Shown here: one piece after another, positions 25,301 through 36,340 of the stretch
Position numbering within the stretch: position 1 is the stretch's first letter
How the letters are laid out: each line of letters begins with the position of its first letter
Source of the DNA: Serinus canaria
Lineage: Eukaryota > Chordata > Aves > Passeriformes > Fringillidae
NCBI RefSeq assembly: GCF_022539315.1
Contig: NC_066317.1
Location: 51,998,435-52,062,434 of the forward strand
Reading direction: 5' to 3'
DNA length: 64,000 nucleotides
The notes under the pieces: model-generated
What the model was told of the DNA's origin: nothing
Seen by the model: the letters and a program-made list of their open reading frames with translations, nothing else
Database searches by the model: none
Translations under genes and position numbers: made by a program

Positions 25301-25486
25301 AAGGGCTGATATCTTGAAACATTACCTGGCTGCTTATAGAATAAGTCATCTACCTCTTCTTCCTGGTTGGGTGGACGATAACAGACTCCCAGTAGGGTGT
25401 CAGCCTTGTTGGCCTTCCCTTTAATTCTTACCCAACATTCAACTCCATCTTCCTTAGTTTCAATTTCTACAGCACTGAAAGTCTAC

Positions 25487-25681
25487 TTAAAAGACCACCC
25501 CTCCTCCTCTTCTTCCTTTCCTGTCTCTTCTGAGGAGCTTGTATCCATCCAGTGCAGTGCTCCAGCTATGTGAGTCATCCCACCATGTTTCCCTGATGGC
25601 AACTACATCATAGCTCTGCAGTTGCACCATGACCTCCAGCTCTTCTTGTTTGTTGCCCAAGCTGTGTGCATTGCTGTACAT
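25487..25681 (-). pseudogene. CR1 ORF2 endonuclease N-terminal piece
   Basis: The minus-strand frame begins MYSNAHSLGNKQEELE and contains VVAIRETWWDDS, the conserved N-terminal blade of the CR1 endonuclease with its glutamate (ETWW). It ends at a stop after RRGGGVVF. Since the ORF1 remnant ends about 30 bases upstream, this piece now follows ORF1 directly; normally most of ORF1 lies between. Confidence 0.9.
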
Positions 25682-25712
25682 GCACCAGTGAAAGGAGGTC
25701 GTTCACTTGTTC

Positions 25713-25871
25713 TCACCGCAGGCAGGTCTCCTCCACAACACTCCCTGAAACCAGTGATAAGCTCAAGCACTCTGGGCACAGATGGGTTTGTACAGACACA
25801 TCCTCTTTGGAGGGCTCGACTTGGTCACTTACACTTATACCAGCCACAGTTTTTGACTGTGGTGAAACCAT
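25713..25871 (-). pseudogene. CR1 ORF1 N-terminal remnant
   Basis: A 52-codon piece starting MVSPQSKTVAGISV and ending VVEETCLR before a TGA. I recognise it as the start of the CR1 ORF1 protein, an RNA-binding chaperone-type protein. After the TGA the frame continues EQVNDLLSL, so the stop probably replaced the cysteine expected at that place (CEQVNDLL). The remainder of ORF1, including any zinc-knuckle part, is absent. An upstream extension to 25994 is open but lies in the 5' leader; the methionine at 25871 is the preferred start because conserved sequence begins there. Confidence 0.75.
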
Positions 25872-26232
25872 TACTAACAGACACTCAAACACAGCCGGGC
25901 AGCAGAAAGACCTCAAAGAACACAGAGGACCCTTTACTAGCAAGAAAGCTGTCAACCCTGCCTGCTTGCCCTGCCTGCGCAAACTGCCACGCAAACTGCC
26001 TTGTATATGCCCCAGAGTCTCACTTACACCCCTGTTTGCCCACTCCTGTTCGCCGCGCTCTTGGTCACCACACTCCCCAGAGACCTCCTATATTCAGCCA
26101 CTCAGCAGCAACACAGGAAGCTCCACCCCTTGCTCCTCATTGACGCACAATGGCAATCCACTCACCAGCTCACAATCTTATAATCAGCCACTCAGCAGCA
26201 ACACAGAAAGCTCCACCCCTTGCTCCTCAATA
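25872..26232 (-). promoter_or_regulatory. CR1 5' untranslated region / internal promoter region
   Basis: Upstream of the ORF1 remnant on the minus strand lies a GC-richer leader with CpG sites (for example near 26051-26058). It ends in a tandem duplication at 26094-26229. LINE 5' leaders carry the internal promoter, and duplicated leader modules are a known CR1 feature. That the 5' part is retained at all sets this copy apart from the other CR1 fragments in the window. The exact 5' terminus is estimated from where the duplication ends. Confidence 0.65.
26094..26229 (-). repeat. 90-bp-spaced direct repeat in the CR1 5' leader
   Basis: A 46-base word beginning TCAGCCACTCAGCAGCAACA on the plus strand occurs at 26094-26139 and again at 26184-26229, with one mismatch (GGAAG versus GAAAG). 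The 90-base period and near-identity suggest duplicated promoter modules. Confidence 0.9.
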
Positions 26233-26864
26233 TTCAGACACTTAACAGTACTTCCCAGTATACCAATTTTCCTTTGCATACAGCAATATGCTTTTCTGTA
26301 CACCCAGCACAATTTTATAATTAACCATACTATAAATGTTTGAACTTTTATTTCCACACTCAGCATTCTATGAATCAATCTCAGTTGAATCACTTACATG
26401 AAATATATAAATTTTTAAAAATGTAAGCAATATATACATTTTTAACATAATTGTTTATAAATAATTACATATAAGGATTATTGAGGCACAACGTAGCTGC
26501 CAGGTCAATATCTAATCTAATTAAAAGTTAATCTAAAGTTACGTAAAAATGCCAGGTTAGCAGTACAAATTGTCTTGTTTCACAGTATTTCTGTAGGAGG
26601 CGGAAGAGAAAAGAAAAAAAGAATTGTAAAAATCTCACATAACCTTTTCTACAAAATTTCAGGTCAAATGTTTTCCAAGCAGTTTTGCAGATAATTAACA
26701 GTCCATGTGAAGGAAAAAGAAATCTATATTTTATGCAGATGATAGTTCATCTTTCATAAGTACTTGTTTTCTGAGGTATCTAATTAATCATCACTGCATT
26801 CCTGTTAAGTGAATCAGCATTATTATCAACATATGACAGATAAAGAAAGGGATAGATGGCAAGC
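26233..26864. other. AT-rich unique DNA between CR1 and LTR
   Basis: No open frame or repeat signature. The last six bases, GCAAGC (26859-26864), are the left copy of the target-site duplication of the following LTR. Confidence 0.6.
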
Positions 26865-27497
26865 TGTTGGAATGCAAGCCTCTCTGAGTTCCTCAGAGAG
26901 GGAGATGAATTAAGAAGAGATGAATTAAAGCCTTTGGAAACTATATTAAGCCACATAGATGTGAACTAGAAGTGTAGGTTTAAATTTTAAGCAAATAGAA
27001 GTGTGAGTTATAGTTTTAAGTAAGTAGAAATGCATTCTAAGTGCCTTAAGAAACTGTATTAACTAGCAAAGGCCCTAGTTGAAAGTTCAACAACTTAGCC
27101 CTAGTCATAACAAAAACATAGCAAAACCCCTTCACTAGAACAGATAGAGTTATTCACATAAAACAGAAAAAATTATTTGTGAAAATAGATAGAACTATTC
27201 AGGTAAATAGATAAACTTATTCATGTAAATTTTAAGTACGAAAACAGGTAGTACGTTTGCGTAAATAGATAACATTATATGCATAGTTTTTAGGTAAGAA
27301 CTGACACTACTTTTGCACAATAGAATTAAGTTCAGATTGGTTTAGAAAGAATGTTTTAGAATCGTGTTTTTAGCTAATTGCATGTTTTGCAAATTAAAAA
27401 CCCTGTAGTGGGGTACAAGGATCATCGTCTTCAACAGCAGCTTCACCATCATCATCATCATTATTATCGACCACCCCAGCATCAACACATCAGCAAC

Positions 27498-27613
27498 CAT
27501 GAGAAGAAGAAGAAGACAGCAGAAGAAGAAGAAAGAAGAAAGAAGAAAGAAGAAAGAAGAAAGAAGAAAGAAGAAAGAAGGAAAAAGAAGAAAGAAGAAA
27601 GAAAGAAGAAAGA
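27498..27613. repeat. GAA / GAAAGAA purine microsatellite inside the LTR
   Basis: An almost pure A/G tract made of GAA triplets and repeated 7-base GAAAGAA units. It produces Lys/Glu/Arg-rich frames on one strand and Phe/Ser/Leu-rich frames on the other, which are not genes. Confidence 0.93.
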
Positions 27614-27626
27614 ACGGCAGTGGTCC

Positions 27627-27647
27627 CTGCTGCTGCTGCTGCTGCTG
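27627..27647. repeat. (CTG)7 microsatellite inside the LTR
   Basis: Seven perfect CTG units. Further imperfect CTG clusters lie around 27675-27735 and 27777-27790, so the whole 3' part of the LTR is CTG-rich. Confidence 0.93.
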
Positions 27648-27949
27648 TTTGGAACTTCAGACTCTATTACTACTGCTGCTGCACAGGACATTGGACTCTG
27701 TGCCTGAGAACAACTGTTGCTGCTGCTGTTGCTGTTCCTGCATGGAACCTGGGACTCTGTAGCAGAAAGAAGCCTTGCAGCTGCTGCTTCAGCTTAGGAC
27801 TTGATGCCAGAAAGCTTTTGCATGGAGTTTAACTCCTTGAACTCTTTGCCTTTGAGACATGTATTCATGCAATAAACAACCTTATAACAAACAACAACTC
27901 CTCATATCTCTTTGAAGACCCTAGACCCACTAAAAGCGTGACAGCAAGC

Positions 27950-29763
27950 CATGTGTCACCAGATGACAGGTGATTTAGCCAATATCATAGAGGAATTCTT
28001 CAGCAAGCCAGAAACTAAAACCATGTAACTGCTGAGCTTTGTGCTTTTGAATTCCAAACAGCTCTCCGTGGCAAAACAACTTGGTTCCAAGAGTGTGATG
28101 GAGACTGTTTCTGCTGCATTTTGCAGAATCCTAGTCATCTTTTTTTCAATTCTATCAAATTTGACTCTCTCTTCTCTATACTTATGACACAGGTAAATTT
28201 CAATAATAAAAATATTTTTTTCCACCATGAAAAAAACATCATGATGCAGATGGGAAACAGATTGACACAACAAGTTAGTTTCAGGTCAGCTATTTTCGTG
28301 ATCCTGACCACATACAGAGAAGTCTGCTGTTCACCTTCAGGCTTCTTGCTACAATTAATTTTTCTAGGATATGTTGTTACATGATATTGATACACAATAC
28401 TTCTAAAATTATATAAGGCTAAATTAGGTTGATATTAAGTGAATTTGTAAAGCTAAATTGGTGTGGAGATTGACACAAAAAGTCCTACTGAAAGCATATC
28501 TGTATAACCAGATCAGACAGGATATGAATTCTTTTAAAGGCATAAAAGTTCCGTTGTTAAAGAACAAAATACAATGGACCCTCTCATTTCCATTTCATCA
28601 GTTCTGTGGCTTATAAGAAAAACTCACTGAAGTGAGGAACTTCACTTCAATTGCATCTTATATCACTTCAGAACCTGAGTAGGCTGTTTGAAAATCTACA
28701 GTAAGATACTTCCAATTTTCTCTTTCTTGGCCACACAGACAAGTGCACTTAAACCAGCTCTAACCAGTCAATAGGATTTGCATGTGAACCACTGCATTGG
28801 GTTTATCTTAAAATGTCTGCATTTCTGTAATGGTTTTTGCCGTTTTTTTCCCCCACTGTCCTTTATCCAATACCAGGAAGAAAACAGTACATGAATTTAC
28901 TTGCTTATTTCTTATTTTGTATCATGATTTTTTATCAGCTAAATAATGATCTGTGCAGGTCAATGTTCTGGAAACACTGCAAGTGTAAGATAAAAAGTTT
29001 TCACCAGATTCAACCCTACTAAATTGTGATAACCATTGTGAAAATTCTCCCTTTTCTTGCAGTAAATTGAAAAAAAAAATCTTCTGGCCCTCTATCAGTG
29101 AAAAAAAACCACAAAAGCGAAAAAACTGAAAGCATCATAAAATGCCAACTTTTTTATTTTCTCATGATACTTTCAGCTGAAAAATACTTTCAGCTGTTTA
29201 CCAAAAGCTATATTTTTGCCTTATCTCTCTCTTTTATCAAGTCAAGCCTTGTACTGTTGCTTGCCCATCAGGACTGTAGATAATCAGGTTTTAGGCTCAG
29301 CTGTGAACATTCTCCCAACTAAAGCTAGACTAGATTTAAAGAAATCTTTTTTTTTTCTCTTCCTATTAGTGCTCCACTGGTATTAGGTATTGTTCTTAGT
29401 AGAAATTATTACTAACATCTATATTCTGGTGACAGAATGGTGTTTCAGGAAACTAGGATCTCTTCAAAGAAATGAACTGTTCTTGTTTGTATAATCAATG
29501 CTTTTCTCCCACACGGACAAGCATGTTCTTGTATAAATTCCCATATAATACCCTAAATGTAAATTTAAGGAGGGTGGGGTCTTTTTGTTGCCAGTGATGT
29601 GGGTTTTTCCCCAAAATATTGAATAAATTGTGGAAAACTTAAGCATAAAGATATTTCAAAGATTTTCAAGAAAGGGAAGATAGTTACATCCTTGACTGAA
29701 ATATCAAAGCCTGAATGCTTTGTGGAAACAGAGCAAGTATAACATGAAAGAAACATGCAGCTC
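27950..29763. other. AT-rich unique DNA, no gene seen
   Basis: The longest frames are 105 codons (minus, 27956-28273) and 87 codons. They show no recognisable domain and overlap one another on opposite strands. No repeat-family signature. Confidence 0.5.
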
Positions 29764-30330
29764 TGTATTAGCCATAAAAGGCAAGGCTTAGAAGCAGGGC
29801 CTGAGGTTGCCTATGTGGAAGGAGGCTGTGAGCCTCCCTGTGCCAGTCAGAGCAGGTTCTAGATGACTCTAAAAAGGATGCAGACAGCCTATGAAGCCTC
29901 AAACCTTCAGTCACCCAGAGGAGCGCATTGTGTCTCTGATGAGATGTGCTTGAGGAAGGGTGGCAGCTGCTAGAGGTAGGAGACAACAGAAAAGAAGGAA
30001 GGTGAGAGGAGGTTGGGTGGGAATCTCAAAAAAGGAGCTGTGAGGAGGTAAAGAGGACTTTTGAATGAAAGAGAGATGCTCTGAGAAACTGCAGCCCATG
30101 GAGGACCCATGTGAGATCAAAGATATCCCAAAAAGACTGTGGCTTGTGAAGGACACATGCTGAGGCAGGGGAACAGTAAGAAGGGGAACAGAAATAAACT
30201 ACTCTACACTGACTATGGCATCACCAAAGGGCCTGGAAGGGACTGGGTGTCATGTGTGATGAAAAGAAAGGGAATTAAATTGAGCAGGCAGGAGAGAAGT
30301 GCTGGACTGAAGCATAGCCTGGTGTAGAAG
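29764..30330 (+). mobile_element. Degraded LTR, same broad family as 60095-60869
   Basis: It begins TGTATTAGCC and runs through GGCAAGG, a long purine-rich body, and 'gcagcccatgg' (about 30091), a module that also appears in reverse complement in the LTR fragment at 44192-44565. The arrangement follows a long avian LTR that starts TGTATTGG and carries repeated CAGCCCATGG-like modules. The 3' portion is missing or too diverged to place, so the right boundary is approximate. No flanking duplication was seen. Confidence 0.6.
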
Positions 30331-30587
30331 TAGAAAAGTAGTCTTTCTAGGTATTGGTTTAATTATCTTCCCTTGTTAATGCCTGAATCAGTAATTAAAA
30401 TTACATGTTAATTCACAGTGAATTAAACTGTGTGATGTTCCTCAAGTCAAGGCTGCTTTGCTCATGGAAAGGTCATATGTGTAAATTTTCATTTTCCATG
30501 TACCTAATTCACAAATAAACTAATGCATACTTAACAATTAATGTACACATAACTATCATGTCTTTCCCATTAATGCATATCAGTTAC

Positions 30588-31155
30588 TGCTGTGGTTTAA
30601 CCCCAGCCAGAAACTGAGCCCCACACAGCCGCTCGCTCCTTCCCCCCACAATAGCAATGGAGAGAGAAGCAGAAAATCAGAATACTGGTGGATTGAGATG
30701 AGGAGAGTTTAAAAGGTAAAGCAAAAGCCACATGCAGGCAAAGCAAAACAAGGAATTAATTAATAATTTCTTACAGGCAGACAGGTGTTCACTCATCCGC
30801 AGGAAAGTAGGAATCCATCACATGAATGTTGACTTGGGAAGGCAAATGATGTCACTCTGAATGTCTCCCTACTTCTAATCCTAGATGTATATGCTGAGCA
30901 TGAGGTCATATGGTATGGAATATCTTTTAGGTCAATGGGAATCAGGTGTTCTGGCTATGTCCCAAAAGACTTCCTGTGCACTCCAAGCTTGCCTGCTGGT
31001 GGGGTGGAATGAGAAGCAAAGGCTTTGTCTCTGTGTCAGAGCGGCTCAGCAACAGTTAAAACATCCCTGTGCTGTTAGCACAGGTTTCAGCACAAATCCA
31101 AAGCACATCCCCATACCAGCTCTGTGAATAAAGTTATCCCAGCATAACTGGTGCA
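30588..31155 (-). mobile_element. Solo LTR (family A), minus orientation
   Basis: On the plus strand the block begins TGCTGTGGTTTAACCCCAGC and ends near GTGCA, with internal phrases 'gtaaagcaaaagcc', 'catatggtatggaata' and 'tttcagcacaaatccaaa'. These match a very common bird LTR whose sense strand is the complement: there the mid-element 'gcatata' sits where a TATA box is expected. The 5 bases before and after are GTTAC and CTTAC, a possible target-site duplication with one mismatch. The copy at 40675-41286 is the same family in the same orientation. The class is not certain. Confidence 0.8.
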
Positions 31156-34100
31156 CTTACCTTAGTATTTTCTTCTTCTATCAGGTCTCATAATCAAGTC
31201 TTTTAATCCTTTTCTTGCAGGTTTTCCTGATAAGCAGGAGGAATGCTCAGTCCCTTGACATTTACAGATTCACATGTCAGCATTTTCTGGCTGGCTACCT
31301 TAGACATTCCGTATTTTTTTAATAAACTCAAACCACTTCGTCATTGAAATTAAATAGAAATATGACCTCAAAAGGTTTAAATTATTTCAGACTTGAGAGT
31401 AGCTGGAAAAATACCAGGAAGAAAAAAAATCTGAAGGACAGAAGATTTTACTATATATTGTCATCTCATTCCAGTTGTATGAGAAAGGAAAGGTAAAATA
31501 ATTATCCCACTCACAGAACTTACTATCTCCTCTGCTTATGCATGTTAGTCTAAAACATTATTATATTGTCACCATGATATTTATTGTTTTTTGATTAAGT
31601 GTTGACTGCATGCTAAATATAGGAGCTGTATTTTGATACTTGAAATGTTTTTATTGCGTGCAAGGAATGTGCATTCCAGAGTGCAATTAACTAATTAAAG
31701 TAAGTGAGGTGGAAGTTGAAATCAAAGTCTCAAATGAACTACTGGGTTTGTTTGTATACAAATACAGTTTTTGAAGGTGAGAGAACCTGAAGAACTGTGT
31801 TTGAGAACAATGAAACTACATAATTTCTGTTAATATCACACTTGACACAGCTTGTTAATATTTGTATATATTAAAATATTTCTAACATTCTAATAAAAAT
31901 AATTCTGATTCAGTCTTCATCTTGTAGTTCTTACAAACTGTTGTTTCTTCTCCCTAAAAAAGATAAAAGATGCTTTAAATACAGTGAGATTCATCCTTTA
32001 TAGCTTTTATAGAGCTAAAATTTAGAAGTAAAAAACTGAATTAGTATTTAGGCTTTCTTTTTTAGTTGGTGGTGATAAATAAATATGTATCAGGTTTTAT
32101 TTAACTCTGCAACAGACATCTAGAACAAGTCACATGATCAATTTTATAGGATTCTGTTGATCTTTGTGACTGCAGAGGAAATCTAGTGTATTAGTATGAA
32201 GAAGGCACATGGATTGCATCTTGTTTTGCAATATTGGCTTAATAATAATTCCTTTAGAAAACTAAAATACGGTATTTGCTTTTCAGATTTGCTGCCAGTT
32301 CAGACACTTCGAGATATAGAGCATTCTGTAACAAAATTAGTATAAAAAGAACCTTTTTTTTTTTCTGTTAGTATAATCATCCAACAGCATAAAGGAAATA
32401 TTTTTCTTTCTCTTTCTCTTTACATGGCGTGCTGTTAAACATGTACATGTTACATGTTTAACAGCACAACAGCTGAAGAATACAAAGAATCCTTTGAACA
32501 TTTGTTAGTGATCCTTCTGTGTTTCAAATAAAGCTGAATGAAAGTGTTTTGTTATATTTTAGTGAAACAACAATTTACACTCATCTTTTTTTCTTATTAA
32601 TCACATAGGATTAAGACTATTTTGCAGAATAGTGATGCAGGAACAGGAAAGTGAAATGACTTCTGAGCCATTAGTGAATTACAGATTGCCAGTCTTCTTC
32701 AAGCCATAAACAGAAAAAAATTCACATCTGCTTTGAATTTATTGCTAGTTAAAAACAAGTTCTTGTTATTTTGAAGTACAGTATCAATATTTAATATAGC
32801 ATTTCCCATCAAGAAACATCCCCAAATGGGGCAGGGAATAGTGCAGAACTGTATAACAGAGTCAGCAAGTACAGCCTCATTTCCTCTGTGTGAAAGTTAT
32901 CACCATAAACCCTTTGCCAGCTTTCTTCTTCCTCTATTATATCTACTCTCTGGTGGATGTCATATTAGAGACTGGAGCCAAAACTCCCTCCATTCTTCAC
33001 CTATTGGTGCATGAAGGAATCTGTGACAGATGCTGCAGCATCATGCAATATTCAGAGAGCAATGTATTAATTTAATAAATGTTTTTGCAGCTTTATGGCC
33101 TTGCCAAAGATTGCATTCTCAGTTAAACGGAAAGATAAAGATTGCCTCCTGCAGGAACTGAAGCTGGTGTTCAATACAGTGATGTCAGATGGTTCTTATG
33201 GCATATATACAATGAAACAACAACTAAAAAAAAAAAACATAGATAAGAAATTTCTATCTTTAATGGGATTAACAGCATTAAAAAAATTACGGCAATTCTA
33301 TCTAACACAGTAGTTAATAACTGTGGGGAAAAAAACATTTCAAGCTTATAGAATGATCCCTCTTGCCTCACAGAGTGAAGTATCATTTGAAAACTGAAAC
33401 TTTGGAACCAATAATCAACTTCAAAACATAAAATTTGATAATTTTGTTTCAGATTTCAGAATACTTTTCATGTGAAAAATGAGTTATAATTTCATAAGAC
33501 AGAAAAATACATCTGTTGGTAGTAAATAAAAAAGGAACTTTTCTTGTTTACCTTTCCTCCAAATAAATAACAGTGGGTTTTTTCAGAGACTTGATTTACT
33601 GGAATTTGTTTTCATGATTCTATGATCAAGATTCAGGTGCTCACAGTTGTTGGGATGGTCACTGTGAATGACCAGATAATCATAGAAAAGGAGCAACATC
33701 TGGAAGAAAAGTCTTAGCAAGTGTCACTTCTCTATAGAAAGACATAAAACCACGAGATCCTGAGGCCAGCTAAGAAGCAATACCTTTGAGAATTATAAGA
33801 CCATGCACAAAAAATCACTGAAGAGTATTTTCCTAAGAATTTAAGTGGCTAGAGCATAGTGAAAGGTGTTGTGTTGCACAAACACAGGCAGGAAAATACA
33901 ATTTCACCAGCTTTTTTGCTTTTTTTAACAACGATGAAGCTGTATGCTTGGGATCCTTTAGTGATGCTCTTTTTAACACATAGATTTACTCAAATGCAAA
34001 TGCATGCTATATATAATGTTGAGTCAGCTCGGGTTGTTTATGGAAAAGGAAAAGTTGCAAGCCTGAATGCTCTATTTTATTCCATAGAATTCAGAAAATG

Positions 34101-36047
34101 AGAACTTATATTTTTAGCCAGTCTTGTTGTCTAGTATTGAATGTGCTTGAAATTGGAACAAATAAAAGGATCTATGAAAATGAATTAATACAAATTCAAG
34201 ACTAAGTCTGTGGATAAGTAATCTGCAATTTGTAATTTAGTGTTGTGTGTTTGTTTTTTTTTTAATTATAGAAAGTTATGGGTTAATTTTGAATGAATTT
34301 GTTTATTCAAGTAAAACAGATATCAATGACCTTATTTATTTTATTTATTTGGCCTTAACAGATTGGAGTGATGATAATTTTAGGTTTTCCAAGTTAAAAA
34401 GTCACATCAGTAACAAATATTTATAAACTGCTGTATAGATATAATATTGTAAGTCATAAATGTAAGAGAAAAAAATCTTTAAATAAAGAAGTAGAATATA
34501 AACTGGTTTTAATCTAAATGATAAAGATTTAATCAAAAGCTATACTATTTATACAATCAAAACACAAAAGCATATGTAATTCTTATTTAGCACAGCACAA
34601 TTTTTATTCTAACAAGTGCAAATTTCCCGGGGAAAGCAACTTTTCTTTTTATATTAAATACATTTTCTACAAGTCATGAGGCAAATATTTTTAAATCTAT
34701 CAGAATTTGTATAAAGTTTTGTATTTGAAAATTATAGAGGCTTCTTTTGTATTTAATGGTGAAGAAAAAAAATTGAAGAAAATATAAAAAACCCAACAGC
34801 ATGAAAACCAAATAAAACTAAATTTTTAGAATATTTATAGAACTCAATCTTCCACTTCATACTAGTTCACTATCAAAATACAGGACTAGTACAGCAGAAT
34901 TAAGGTTCATTATGTCCCCTGCCCCTACTCCACTTTATTTAGACTGACTCCATCAACATTTTGTCCAGGTTTTCTAACCCTATACAATCTCCTCTACTTA
35001 CTCTAGAATTTAGGGATGTAGGCACAGAGATGCGCTAAGTAGAAACAAATCACTCCTAAGACCCCAACAAATTGAATGATAAAGCTAAGAACAGAATTGA
35101 GGCTGCTGAAACCTTTACCATTGGTCTCATCAATAACAGATTTTTTTCTCCTACTTTACCGTTTCAGTCAGGTTATATTTTCCAGCCTTTCTTTTATATA
35201 CAAACAAAATAAAAAACCTTAATGACAAACAAACAAGAAACCCAAAACCCAAACAAACAAAAACAGAGAGATGTTCCAAAGTCCCTTTCATTGGAATTTT
35301 ATTGTGATGTTTGTTCAGTGTGCACATACACAGAGTACAAAAACAGTAACTGATTCTTTACAGATCACTGAAAGTAAATACCATACCTGATTCTTTTCTT
35401 AGATATACATGCTTTCCACCTGAACATTTAGCTGTGCTGCAAGTCATAGTTCTTTTAGAAAGAAAGTCTCCAGACAGTTTTATATCAAAATAGATTGTCT
35501 GCATTGATATACTTGGTGTCAGTTCAATGACTAATTGTGAATTTAAAAGGCTCAGAATCATGTTAAAATTCAAGCATCCTGTCTCTACATCTGATTAGTC
35601 CATGCCAAGGGGCAATGAGCAGTCAGTGAAAAAAAATACTGCTCCATTAAACAGTGTCTTTGGGTTTCCAAAGCCCTTTTGTTTTCTGACAGGCAATCTT
35701 TTTTTCAGAATCTGAATAATTTCATTCTTGAAAAAGTACAGTTTGATTATTGTAAATGATCAGGTGTTCCTTTTTTGTTTTTTTTTCCTCTTCTCACATC
35801 AAGGTTCAACACAGTCCAAAGACACACTCTGATACGCTGAGCTGGTCAAGAAAAAGTGGTCTAAAATAAGGACTATTCAGTATTGAGTCTTTGAATGAAT
35901 TGTGTTTCAAATTTGCAAGCCTGACAGTCATATGCTTATGTCTGTTGCTCCCTCTGTCTAACCTTCTAGATGATAAGATTTTAGAGACCCAAAGAATAAC
36001 TTCAGAAACAGTCTTTGCAAACTAGTGAAATACAGAGATAGTTTAAT
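31156..36047. other. AT-rich unique DNA, no gene seen
   Basis: Nearly 5 kb without a recognised element. Open frames are at most about 80 codons. A perfect hairpin at 32429-32467 and pyrimidine-rich tracts (32401-32420) are listed separately. Nothing else specific is visible. Confidence 0.5.
32429..32467. repeat. Perfect 17-bp inverted repeat, 5-nt loop
   Basis: The arms GTGCTGTTAAACATGTA and TACATGTTTAACAGCAC are exact reverse complements, separated by CATGT. A 20-base pyrimidine-only tract (T and C) lies just before it at 32401-32420. The function is unknown. The stem is too short for a usual microRNA precursor. Confidence 0.9.
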
Positions 36048-36340
36048 GATGTTGTCTCTTTTTACCTCAAATGTTGGTTTGTTTGGTTTTTTTTGGTTTT
36101 GTTTTTGTATTTTTTAATAAGCTTTTTAATTTTAACCTATGGCTAATATGAAAACTGTATTTTTAGTTGAACAAAAATACAGTTTTTGTTGAACTAAAAA
36201 TATGGGGTTTTTTTTGATGTTGTCTCTTTTAACCTCAAATGTTGGTTTGTTTGGTTTTTTTTGGTTTTGTTTTTGTATTTTTTAATAAGCTTTTTAATTT
36301 TAACCTATGGCTAATATGAAAACTGTATTTTTAGTTCAAC
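36048..36340. repeat. 125-bp direct duplication around a palindromic 43-bp spacer
   Basis: Positions 36048-36172 and 36216-36340 agree at 123 of 125 bases by eye. The differences are T/A near the start of the copies and G/C near the end. The left copy's end and the spacer form a perfect 14-bp hairpin (arms 36151-36164 and 36173-36186, loop of 8). The spacer also holds an inverted copy of the terminal 15 bases of the right copy. The body is T-rich with TTTGG and GTTTTT words. Confidence 0.92.

Larger units (their letters stand above)
22861..26232 (-). mobile_element. Near-complete CR1 LINE retrotransposon with ORF1 largely deleted
   Basis: This is the best preserved element of the window, reading on the minus strand. 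Its 3' end is the octamer array CACAGAAT x3 (22861-22884 on the plus strand), followed inward by the CR1 3' untranslated region, the reverse transcriptase, the endonuclease, a short ORF1 remnant and a 5' untranslated region with a tandem repeat. Full-length avian CR1 elements are about 4.5 kb; this one is about 3.4 kb. The shortfall is explained by loss of almost the whole of ORF1, not by the 5' truncation that is usual for LINEs. ORF2 still contains long open stretches and intact motifs, interrupted by a few stops and frameshifts, so the insertion is relatively young but dead. No target-site duplication is visible, as is usual for CR1. Confidence 0.93.
26865..27943 (+). mobile_element. Solo LTR of an endogenous retrovirus, 6-bp target-site duplication
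   Basis: The element starts TGTTGGAATG and ends GCGTGACA, so it has the TGT...ACA ends of an LTR. It is bracketed by a perfect 6-bp direct repeat, GCAAGC, at 26859-26864 and 27944-27949. A polyadenylation signal AATAAA lies near 27871, about 70 bases from the end, which sets the plus orientation. Its 1079-base body contains a purine-only GAA/GAAAGAA array and a CTG array. No internal proviral sequence flanks it, so it is a solo LTR left by recombination between two LTRs. A 6-bp duplication is typical of class II (ERVK/alpharetrovirus-like) integration; family assignment would need a repeat library. Confidence 0.85.

Noticed and set aside
23039..25424. Plus-strand frames of 65-130 codons
   Set aside because: Antisense shadows of the minus-strand CR1 ORF2.
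25622..26343. Plus-strand frames of 173 and 225 codons
   Set aside because: They run antisense through the CR1 5' leader, ORF1 remnant and duplicated module, with no known domain; Ser/Thr/Pro/His-rich composition follows the DNA.
27378..27832. Lys/Glu-, Cys- and Phe/Ser-rich frames
   Set aside because: Translations of the GAA and CTG microsatellites inside the LTR.
32429..32467. MicroRNA precursor
   Set aside because: The whole hairpin is 39 bases with a perfect 17-bp stem, shorter than a usual precursor, and no extended pairing lies outside the arms.
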